Positions 28,236 through 35,502 of a stretch of 36,511 nucleotides of DNA are shown one piece after another. Origin of the DNA: a virus; the IMG/VR virus record IMGVR_UViG_3300027782_000183, positions 1-36,511 of that record. The stretch is one strand, 5' to 3'. The translations under genes were made by a program, and so were the position numbers. Position 1 is the first letter of the stretch. Every line of letters begins with the position of its first letter. The notes under the pieces were generated by a model that saw only the letters and a list, made by a program, of their open reading frames with translations, made no database searches and was not told the origin of the DNA.

Positions 28236-28638
28236 TTTTGCCTACTATCTAAAAGCTCAGGGCTTTCACTGGAATGTGGAAGGTCCGGACTTTGGAGAAC
28301 TGCATGAGTTTTTCCAAAACGTCTACGAAGATGCTTACTCAGCATTGGATCCCACAGCAGAATACATCCGTTATCTAGGTGAATATGCTCCGGCCAGTTT
28401 TGAGCGTTTTAGTGAACTAACCGAGATCTCAGGACAAACAAAGATTCCTCGTGCTCGACTCATGTTGGAAGAACTCAAAGTCAATAACGATCAGATGCTT
28501 GAATTGTTGAGCCGTTGCTTTGACGAAGCCAACAACGACAATGAACAAGGTATCGCCAACTTCATAGCAGAACGACTCAGTGCCCATGGCAAGTATCGTT
28601 GGCAACTGACCAGTTATTTGAAAGTTGAGAGAGCATGA
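28198..28638 (+). CDS. dps: Dps-like ferritin-fold protein
   Basis: The 146-residue protein from ATG 28198, preceded by AAAGGA, matches the Dps family. YYLKAQGFHWNVEGPDFGELHEFFQNVYEDAY (about residues 16-47) contains the HWNV-x-G-x-x-F motif with the ferroxidase His at 24 and acidic residues on the next helix. LDPTAEYIRYLG follows, and the final helix ANFIAERLSAHGKYRW is typical. Dps forms dodecamers that oxidise and store iron and protect DNA, sometimes by direct binding. There is no Lys-rich N-terminal tail for DNA binding. It carries no capsid tag but sits inside the tagged array. A longer reading from 28138 would start within the overlapping gene and lacks support. Confidence 0.85.
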   Translation: MLSDSLKTLLATNFAYYLKAQGFHWNVEGPDFGELHEFFQNVYEDAYSALDPTAEYIRYLGEYAPASFERFSELTEISGQTKIPRARLMLEELKVNNDQMLELLSRCFDEANNDNEQGIANFIAERLSAHGKYRWQLTSYLKVERA

Positions 28639-29321
28639 ACGACGATATATCAAAGATTCTAGACCGGTTGAGAGTGATCGAATCTGACACTACCCCGGTA
28701 TCAGTTAAACACGGATTGAACAAGCAACAGAAGTCAGTGCCACAGTTACCTGCATTATTTAAACCTGAAAATGTATCACCGGTGTTGGGCAGCAACAATC
28801 AAAAGAAACCACTGGGCAAGAACATGTTTGGCGACAGCAAAGAACCTGTTGCATTAGCTCGACACATGAGTGAAATCGACGAAGACATGCTGAGTCGTGT
28901 GAAACAAGATCTTGGTCAATATCTGGACTATCTCGAAGCCAAAAAAGACGACGAGCTTGACGACAAGAAAAAACGCCTAGTGCGTCAAGCTGCCCAGAAA
29001 GTGCAGGATCGGAATCCAGCCAAGCCCGGCAATCAGGACGAATACAGTGAAACTGAAGAACCCATGCTGTCAGGCACTGCTATGATGAGCCCAGTGAGCG
29101 TGGGTGAATCCACACATCTAAGAACCATTGCACTGGAAGATGGCAGCTGTCTAGAATGTTGGGGAAATCCTGATTCTAGCATCGAGATACGACTCGGCGG
29201 TCGTGTGTTGCCCAGTAGGTTTCGCACATTGGATGAAGCCGAGATGGCTGTGGAGATGTTCCGAGCACATCGCAGAGGTCTGCCGCGAGACCCTAGTGAC
29301 GATTACTTAGAAGAAGCATGA
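28635..29321 (+). CDS. Conserved phage protein of unknown function
   Basis: It begins MNDDISKILDRLRVIESD and continues with KHGLNKQQKSVPQLPALFKPENVSPVLGS, a segment I recall from several T4-like marine phages. The middle is charged and helical (about 75-120, KQDLGQYLDYLEAKKDDELDD). A second module (about 160-228, HLRTIALEDGSCLECWG ... LDEAEMAVEMFRAHRRG) reads as a small alpha/beta domain. VIE-S at 14-17 and IDE and LEE near other junctions are candidate processing sites, but the canonical tag is absent. It overlaps the Dps stop (ATGA). Function unknown; possibly another internal or scaffolding-type protein. Confidence 0.6.
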   Translation: MNDDISKILDRLRVIESDTTPVSVKHGLNKQQKSVPQLPALFKPENVSPVLGSNNQKKPLGKNMFGDSKEPVALARHMSEIDEDMLSRVKQDLGQYLDYLEAKKDDELDDKKKRLVRQAAQKVQDRNPAKPGNQDEYSETEEPMLSGTAMMSPVSVGESTHLRTIALEDGSCLECWGNPDSSIEIRLGGRVLPSRFRTLDEAEMAVEMFRAHRRGLPRDPSDDYLEEA

Positions 29322-29322
29322 T

Positions 29323-32154
29323 ATGATCATCGACCAACTGTTCACCCACCCTATTTTTGAATCTCAAACGGATCCCATAACACAATTCGCCAGCAATGCA
29401 CACGAAGAATGGCGTAGGAACTTTGACCCCACAGGCACCAAGCCGCGGATCAAAAAGAACAGTGATGGCACAGAAGGCGATATCAATGTGCCCTTTGCCG
29501 ACTTACATCCTGACTGGCAGAAAGAAAATCTAGCAGCAGGTCGTGCTGCCCAGCATGCTGTGAAACATTTTGGCCGTGACATGGAAAAGGCTGCTGAATT
29601 TATCCACCGCCAGTGGATGAAACGCAATCCCAAGGCTGATTATAATGCTGCACAGCATGTTCCATATGATGATTTGTCCGATGATGAAAAAGAAAAAGAT
29701 CGTGTTCATGTTCGCACCATGATGCGGTTGATGGGTCATCAAACAAATGAAAGCGGTCTACGAAAATTCAGTCACAAGAAGAATCGTTTCAAGAGCCTGC
29801 ACAAACTGCAAAATCCTCTAGGAGAAGAAGACGCCATAGATCCAAGCCGTCGTGGATTCCTAAAAAAGGCAGCAGGTGCGGCAGTCGCTGGTGCAGCAAT
29901 GTCTGCGGCTGGCCCAGAGATTGTGACCTTGGTCAAAGGATTTGCTGAACAAGCCGGTGGGATGAATGGCATCCAGGCTCTCAAAGCCATGCTCAAAGTG
30001 GCCACTGCTGAAGAACTATACAACATGTATGATTATCAGGCCGACTCTGGCATACTGGCAGATGCCATCACTGACAGTGATATGAGAGCATTGCAGCGTG
30101 TAAAGGGATTCAGGGACTACGAGGACTGGAGTGATTTTGAAGAATATTGCGAAGACAATAATGATGTAAATCCCGTTGAAGAGTTTGAAAGATTGACCGG
30201 GCGATCACTCAAAGTCTCCTTGGTAAATGACATATTAGAGAAGGTTGATGATACCTGGAGCCTGGAAGACTTTTTTGATGAATATCCTGACGCATTGAAA
30301 ATCATCAACCCGTTTGAAAATGGATCCATATCCATGCCCACTTTGCAACAATTAGGATACATCGATACAGCGGCCAAGGGTGCTCATTTGCCTGCACCTA
30401 TCGTGGCCATGGCCAATGCCGTCTCGGGCCTGGTGCGGCAGATATTCAAGTCCAATGGACAATCGCTGGCTGCACCACAACAAACAACTGCTCACCCAGC
30501 ACGACACACACCAGCATTGCCTGCACCGACCCGTCCTGAATTTGATATGACTCCTGATCTAAAACAAAAAGAAAAAGTTCCTGTGCAGCGTAAAGGAGAC
30601 GATGAAGAGCAATACTACAGACCCGCGCCCGAACACATCCAACAAGCGTTAGATTCTGGCGAATTGGGTGATAAAAACTTTTTTCAATCTATTGTGGATG
30701 GGACCGATAAGAACCCATGGGTCACTCCAGAAAAAGCGCAGGAAATATTAAATAAGTATTATGGGCCGAAAGACATGGCAGAAGGTGAATACGATAGTAG
30801 AAAACCGTTTGGTGTGCGTTATAAAGTATTTGCTGGTCGTGAAGGCCGAGTGACCACTCGAGAATATTGGACTAGCTCAGAGCAAAAATTACAAAGGGCT
30901 GTGGCCAAAATTGAAGCACTAGACAACTTCTACGAAATTGATGGATATAGTTATCCTAAAGAATCACAAGGTGTGGCGGAAGGCTTGACAGAGATGGACA
31001 AGAGCCAAACACCTCCGGGTCGTGATACTGGTCCTCGTGAGGGTCCAGAGAAAATAGCAAAGCCAATAACAAAAGAAAAAATGGTCAAACACGCGCTTGA
31101 TGCGCTTTCCAAATCAATGGCTAAAAAAGATGACAAGAAAAAAGATGTCAAAGAATCAGACAGTCTGATGCTAAAACTGAAAAGAGCCTTGATCAAAGAA
31201 GGCCGTGTGAAAGAATTAGCCGACGATCTCAAAATCATGCCCGACTCTGACTTCATGAAGAAATACGGCAAGGTCAAGGCTGCGATCCGCAAGGACATGA
31301 AACGAGTGGACGAGGCAGCACAAACCAATTACACTCCTCAGGAAATGGCAGACATTCTAAGTGGTAAAAAAACACAACAGCAAGTGGATGCCGAACGAGC
31401 CAAAAAAATCGATGACCAAACTGATGACCTTGTCATGCGAGTAGACAAACAAGGACGCCGGGTTGATAAAAATGGTAAACTTCTTCCACCACCGAAAACT
31501 TGGACAAATCCTCCAATAAACCCACCACCTGGAAAGATGCAGCAATACGAAGATTTGAATGAACAAAATGCAGCCGGCCAACAGTTTGTGGGAACTGGCA
31601 CAAGTAGTAACTGGCAAATGTCGGTAGATATTGCTGCCCGGGATGCCAGACGAAAAGCAGCACAAAGTATCGCCGGCACTGCTAACTTTCCTAATGGAGT
31701 TCAGTTGCCCGCAGGAACAAAATACGGTCCACAGGATACCAAGTCCGATGGAACAGGCAAATATGTATCTACATACACGATCACTCTACCTGCACCCAGT
31801 CAATCAGCCGAGCCGCCACCAGCAGCACCGGCCAATAATTATCTAGATAGTTCTCCTGCTACCAGTGGTGCAACAGGAAGCATGAGCACCGGAGCACCAG
31901 CTGCTGTTGGACCTGCTACTGGCAACTATATGAAAGTAAATGAGCTCAGCACCAACAAGCTGAGTCAATACAAAACTGCTGCTGCCAAAGATGCTAAAAA
32001 AGCCGATCAAGCTGGTGATTTCAAACGCGGTGATCGACGTCTCGGCGGCATGGTGCAAGCTACAAAGAAACAGTTTGATAACGATGCCAAAAAGGTGGAT
32101 GAGAGTCGCGCTGCTCGTAGAGCACTTATGGCCCGGATTGTAAACGCACGTTAA
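29323..32154 (+). CDS. 943-residue modular protein: RyR-like region, internal Tat-like signal and phage-specific repeats
   Basis: The start is MIIDQLFTHPIFE-S, a divergent tag with an IFE site. Residues about 25-140 contain RyR-domain-like blocks (HEEWRRNFDP; VPFADLHPDW; VPYDDLSDDEKEKDR). Residues 175-182, SRRGFLKK, followed by an Ala/Gly-rich hydrophobic stretch, form a full twin-arginine signal motif, directly after LGE-E (166-169). A middle region (about 195-390) is helical. Between MAE-G (485-488) and VAE-G (551-554) lies a compact module (KPFGVRYKVFAGREGR ... FYEIDGYSYP). A charged helical block follows, then a segment with NWQMSVDIAARDARRKAAQSIAG, and a C-terminal module MKVNELSTNKLSQYKTAAAKD. 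It looks like a string of reusable units. Specific function unknown; virion-associated by analogy. Confidence 0.7.
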   Translation: MIIDQLFTHPIFESQTDPITQFASNAHEEWRRNFDPTGTKPRIKKNSDGTEGDINVPFADLHPDWQKENLAAGRAAQHAVKHFGRDMEKAAEFIHRQWMKRNPKADYNAAQHVPYDDLSDDEKEKDRVHVRTMMRLMGHQTNESGLRKFSHKKNRFKSLHKLQNPLGEEDAIDPSRRGFLKKAAGAAVAGAAMSAAGPEIVTLVKGFAEQAGGMNGIQALKAMLKVATAEELYNMYDYQADSGILADAITDSDMRALQRVKGFRDYEDWSDFEEYCEDNNDVNPVEEFERLTGRSLKVSLVNDILEKVDDTWSLEDFFDEYPDALKIINPFENGSISMPTLQQLGYIDTAAKGAHLPAPIVAMANAVSGLVRQIFKSNGQSLAAPQQTTAHPARHTPALPAPTRPEFDMTPDLKQKEKVPVQRKGDDEEQYYRPAPEHIQQALDSGELGDKNFFQSIVDGTDKNPWVTPEKAQEILNKYYGPKDMAEGEYDSRKPFGVRYKVFAGREGRVTTREYWTSSEQKLQRAVAKIEALDNFYEIDGYSYPKESQGVAEGLTEMDKSQTPPGRDTGPREGPEKIAKPITKEKMVKHALDALSKSMAKKDDKKKDVKESDSLMLKLKRALIKEGRVKELADDLKIMPDSDFMKKYGKVKAAIRKDMKRVDEAAQTNYTPQEMADILSGKKTQQQVDAERAKKIDDQTDDLVMRVDKQGRRVDKNGKLLPPPKTWTNPPINPPPGKMQQYEDLNEQNAAGQQFVGTGTSSNWQMSVDIAARDARRKAAQSIAGTANFPNGVQLPAGTKYGPQDTKSDGTGKYVSTYTITLPAPSQSAEPPPAAPANNYLDSSPATSGATGSMSTGAPAAVGPATGNYMKVNELSTNKLSQYKTAAAKDAKKADQAGDFKRGDRRLGGMVQATKKQFDNDAKKVDESRAARRALMARIVNAR
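30967..30982 (+). repeat. 16-base repeat encoding QGVAE, copy 2
   Basis: Identical to 10002-10017. Here it marks the end of the KPFGVRYKVF module in the 943-residue protein, with a second AEG motif at its start. Confidence 0.7.
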
Positions 32155-32169
32155 GTTAGCCAAAAACTC

Positions 32170-32198
32170 TTGTGATAACTTCACAAAGTTGTTATACT
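32170..32198 (+). promoter_or_regulatory. Sigma70-like promoter for the dsbA-polymerase operon
   Basis: TTGTGA (32170-32175), a 17-base spacer and TATACT (32193-32198), preceded by TGT as an extended -10, form the strongest host-type promoter in the window. It lies in the 66-base gap before 32221, consistent with early expression of replication genes. GGAGA before the ATG is a ribosome-binding site. Confidence 0.65.
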
Positions 32199-32220
32199 GA
32201 GTTTTTACTGGAGATACTCA

Positions 32221-32475
32221 ATGAAAACTTTTAACGGCGATCAAAAGATCAAACTCACACAGATCATCAACGAAGGCATGCAGGTCATGCACGAAGTGGA
32301 TACTCTCAGTGCCGGACTCAACGATACCATCAAGGCTATCGCCGAAGAACTAGAGATCAAACCTGCTGTGCTAAAGAAAGCTATCAAATTGGCACACAAA
32401 GCAGAGTTTGGTAAAGCCAAACAAGATCACGAGCAACTAGAAACCATCCTGGAAACTGTGGGCAAGACTCTTTGA
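32221..32475 (+). CDS. dsbA: DsbA-like small double-stranded DNA-binding protein
   Basis: This 84-residue, mostly helical protein (IKLTQIINEGMQVMHEVDTLSAGLNDTIKAIAEELEIKPAVLKKAIKLAHKAEF) matches the pattern of T4 DsbA and its marine-phage homologues. It has an N-terminal helix, a loop, then 'I-x-x-E-L-x-I-x-x-x-x-L-x-x-A-I-x-L' and a C-terminal helix. In T4, DsbA binds DNA near late promoters and helps late transcription. It is first in an operon with a membrane protein and DNA polymerase, behind a strong host-type promoter. Assignment is by pattern only, and moderate. Confidence 0.65.
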   Translation: MKTFNGDQKIKLTQIINEGMQVMHEVDTLSAGLNDTIKAIAEELEIKPAVLKKAIKLAHKAEFGKAKQDHEQLETILETVGKTL

Positions 32476-32780
32476 CGCAGAGCTTCGCCGAATGGCGCAG
32501 CGGCATAGCCGAGTATGTTCGAGCAGATTTTCGTGCGTATCCTCTTCGCTTCTGTTTAGAATCGTTAGGGTGGGTGATATCTCTAGGGTGTAGTCTGACC
32601 TACGCTATCACTGTACCCAACTTGCCATTCATTCCACTATACATGGCATTTATCACCGGATGCTTGATCATGTCGTGGTGTGCGTACACTCGTGGCAGTT
32701 TTGGCTTCCTAGGAAACTATCTGATACTAAGTATAATCGACAGCGCAGGGCTGATCAAATTGCTATTACAAGGCAATTGA
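32472..32780 (+). CDS. Small phage membrane protein
   Basis: The start is TTG at 32472, overlapping the previous stop as TTGA. The next ATG would lose half the protein including the first membrane segment, so TTG is preferred. After an amphipathic N-terminus (SFAEWRSGIAEYVRADFRAYPLRF) come hydrophobic segments at about residues 29-47, 53-70 and 80-99. FCLESLGWVISLGCSL and WCAYTRGSFGFLGNYLILSIIDSAGLIKLLL look conserved from memory in marine T4-like phages, where a similar protein sits beside polymerase genes. It would lie in the inner membrane. Function unknown. Confidence 0.65.
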   Translation: MTQSFAEWRSGIAEYVRADFRAYPLRFCLESLGWVISLGCSLTYAITVPNLPFIPLYMAFITGCLIMSWCAYTRGSFGFLGNYLILSIIDSAGLIKLLLQGN

Positions 32781-32827
32781 GAGTCGTTCACTTCACGAAC
32801 ATGAATCACGGCAGACCAGCCATAATT

Positions 32828-32833
32828 GGAGGT
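32828..32833 (+). promoter_or_regulatory. Strong ribosome-binding site GGAGGT, unusually close to the polymerase ATG
   Basis: GGAGGT ends two bases before ATG 32836, closer than the usual five to nine bases. In T4 the polymerase represses its own translation at this kind of site. No convincing operator hairpin is visible here. Confidence 0.5.
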
Positions 32834-32835
32834 AC

Positions 32836-35502
32836 ATGAGTTACGTTGACGCACTTTATGATCGAGCACACGATCGCATACATGTAGTTGAGAGGAAAAA
32901 TGGCGAGAGAGTCTATCGCGAATATCCGGCCAACTATGTGTTCTACTACGACGACCCCCGAGGCAAGTTCCAATCAATCTACGGCACCCCCGTGGCGAGA
33001 TTTTCCAGCAGAAACAACAAAGAGTTCCGCAAAGAAGTGCGTATGCACTCCAGCAAGAAGATCTACGAGAGTGATATCAATCCCATCTTCCGCTGCTTGG
33101 AGGACAACTACAAAGGCCAAGATGGCCCAAAACTACATACAGCATTCTTTGACATTGAAGTAGACTTTGATCCTGAACGCGGATTCTCTCCAGTGAGCGA
33201 TCCATTCAACCCAGTCACGGCAATCTCTATCTACATGGATTGGTTAGATCAGATAGTCACGCTGGCCGTGCCACCACGGCACATGAGCATGGAGACTGCA
33301 CAAAATATTGCTAGTGAGTTCACCAACTGCTTTATGTTTGAGAAAGAAGCAGACATGCTGAAATCATTCTTGGACTTGATCCAGGATGCAGACATCCTTA
33401 CTGGATGGAACTCAGAAGGCTACGACATACCTTACACAGTGAATCGTATCAGTAGGGTACTAAGCAAAGATGACACACGGCGCATGTGTCTATGGAATCA
33501 ATTTCCCAAGCAACGCATGTTTGAACGCTTTGGTGCAGAGAATGAGACCTTTGACTTGGTAGGGCGTGTGCATATGGACTATATGCAACTGTATCGCAAA
33601 TACACTTACGAAGAACGCCACAGCTATGCGTTGGATGCTATTGGTGAATACGAAGAGATTGGTCGCAAGACTGCGTTCGAAGGAACACTAGACCAACTTT
33701 ACAATCAGAACTTCAAGACCTTTATTGATTACAATCGCCAGGACACAATGCTGATAGGCAAGCTGGATAAGAAACTGCGTTTCTTGAGTCTAGCCAACAC
33801 CCTGGCGCATGAAAATACCGTGCTGCTGCAAACCACAATGGGTGCAGTAGCAGTAACTGAGCAGGCCATTATTGTGGAAGCTCATGAGCGTGGTATGGTA
33901 GTTCCCAACCGTAAAGAAAGACTCTCAGATGAAGACACGCAAGCCGCAGGTGCCTATGTTGCTTATCCCAAAAAAGGCATCCACGAATGGATCGGTAGTA
34001 TTGACATCAACTCGCTCTATCCCAGTGCTATTAGGGCCCTTAACATGGGGCCCGAAACCATTGTCGGTCAACTTCGGCCTATAATGACCGATAGGCTGAT
34101 CAAGGACAAGATGGCCAAAGGAGACAGTTTTGCTGCTGCTTGGGAGGGATTGTTTGCTAGCCTTGAATACACAGCCGTGATGGAACAACAACGCGGTACT
34201 GAGATCACTATAGATTGGCAGGATGGTGCAGAAACCATACATTCCGGTGCCGAGATATGGAAGATGATCTTTGACTCTAATCAACCTTGGATCTTATCAG
34301 CCAATGGCACCATCTTCACATATGAGAAAGAAGCTGTGATTCCAGGGTTGCTCAAGCGTTGGTATAGTGAACGCAAAGACATGCAGAAAAAAGCCCGAGA
34401 ATACGAAGGCAAGGACGATGTACAGTTTGAATACTGGGACAAACGACAACTGGTCAAGAAGATTAACTTGAACAGTTTGTATGGTGCTATCTTGAATGCC
34501 GGGTGCAGATTCTTTGACAAGCGCATCGGCCAATCAACCACCTTGGTAGGTCGCAGCATTGCCAAGCACATGGATGCACATGTAAATGAATGCATCACCG
34601 GAGAATATGACCACTCGGGTAAAAGTATCATTTACGGTGACACAGACTCTTGTTACTTCAGTGCTTGGCCCATGCTGGAGAAAGAAGTTGCGGAAGGCAG
34701 GATGGAATGGTCTGCTGAGACTTGTATCGCGCTATACAACTCCATAGCAGATCAGGTGAATGAATCATTTCCCAGCTTCATGGAACAGGCGTTCCATTGC
34801 CCAAGAGAGATGGGGTCAGTGATCCGTGGTGGTCGAGAGATTGTGGCTAGAACTGGCTTGTTCATCACCAAGAAGCGTTATGCTGTGCTATACATCGACA
34901 AAGAGAACAAGCGTGTGGATGTGAACGGCAAGCCAGGCAAGGTCAAGGCCATGGGCTTAGATTTGAAACGTTCGGACACGCCTGTAATAATTCAAGAGTT
35001 CCTTAGCGAGATTCTAAATAAGGTACTAACAGGAACACAGAGAGAAGAGATCGTGGCACGAATAAGAGAATTCAAATACGTATTCATGGAACGCCCGGGC
35101 TGGGAAAAAGGTAGTCCCAAGCGTGTGAACAACTTGACCAAATATAGAAAAGAAGAAGAGCGACTGGGCAAAGCCAACATGCCCGGTCATGTGCGAGCAG
35201 CCATGAACTGGAATAATTTGCGTAGGATGAACTCAGATAATTATTCAATGCAGATTGTGGATGGCATGAAGACCATTGTATGCAAGCTCAAAGGCAATGC
35301 CCTGGGATGGACCAGTATTGGCTATCCCACTGATGAGATGCATTTACCGCAATGGTTTAAAGACTTGCCGTTTGATGATGGTGAGATGGAAGCCACTGTG
35401 GTGGATCAGAAAATCGACAATCTCTTAGGAGTGTTAGGATGGGATTTGAAATCCAGTACCAACACAGAAAACACATTTACTAGTTTATTTTCTTTCGAAT
35501 GA
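32836..35502 (+). CDS. 43: Family B DNA polymerase, T4 gp43-like
   Basis: This 888-residue protein has all expected motifs. The 3'-5' exonuclease has FDIEVDF (D106, E108), LTGWNSEGYDIPY (Exo II) and YNRQDTMLI (Exo III). In the polymerase domain, motif A is SIDINSLYPSAIR (D390), motif B is KKINLNSLYG (about 541-550) and motif C is YGDTDS (600-605). KKRYA follows as the KxY element. The C-terminus ENTFTSLFSFE resembles a sliding-clamp (gp45) binding peptide. T4 gp43 is 898 residues, so the length agrees and no intein is present. It replicates the phage genome with the clamp, loader and primase-helicase, none of which are in the window. The stop overlaps the next start (ATGA). Confidence 0.97.
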   Translation: MSYVDALYDRAHDRIHVVERKNGERVYREYPANYVFYYDDPRGKFQSIYGTPVARFSSRNNKEFRKEVRMHSSKKIYESDINPIFRCLEDNYKGQDGPKLHTAFFDIEVDFDPERGFSPVSDPFNPVTAISIYMDWLDQIVTLAVPPRHMSMETAQNIASEFTNCFMFEKEADMLKSFLDLIQDADILTGWNSEGYDIPYTVNRISRVLSKDDTRRMCLWNQFPKQRMFERFGAENETFDLVGRVHMDYMQLYRKYTYEERHSYALDAIGEYEEIGRKTAFEGTLDQLYNQNFKTFIDYNRQDTMLIGKLDKKLRFLSLANTLAHENTVLLQTTMGAVAVTEQAIIVEAHERGMVVPNRKERLSDEDTQAAGAYVAYPKKGIHEWIGSIDINSLYPSAIRALNMGPETIVGQLRPIMTDRLIKDKMAKGDSFAAAWEGLFASLEYTAVMEQQRGTEITIDWQDGAETIHSGAEIWKMIFDSNQPWILSANGTIFTYEKEAVIPGLLKRWYSERKDMQKKAREYEGKDDVQFEYWDKRQLVKKINLNSLYGAILNAGCRFFDKRIGQSTTLVGRSIAKHMDAHVNECITGEYDHSGKSIIYGDTDSCYFSAWPMLEKEVAEGRMEWSAETCIALYNSIADQVNESFPSFMEQAFHCPREMGSVIRGGREIVARTGLFITKKRYAVLYIDKENKRVDVNGKPGKVKAMGLDLKRSDTPVIIQEFLSEILNKVLTGTQREEIVARIREFKYVFMERPGWEKGSPKRVNNLTKYRKEEERLGKANMPGHVRAAMNWNNLRRMNSDNYSMQIVDGMKTIVCKLKGNALGWTSIGYPTDEMHLPQWFKDLPFDDGEMEATVVDQKIDNLLGVLGWDLKSSTNTENTFTSLFSFE

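Noticed and set aside
32781-32835. Hairpin operator for autogenous control of the polymerase, as in T4
   Set aside because: Only 3-5 base stems (for example GTTC with GAAC) can be drawn, none covering the ribosome-binding site convincingly.
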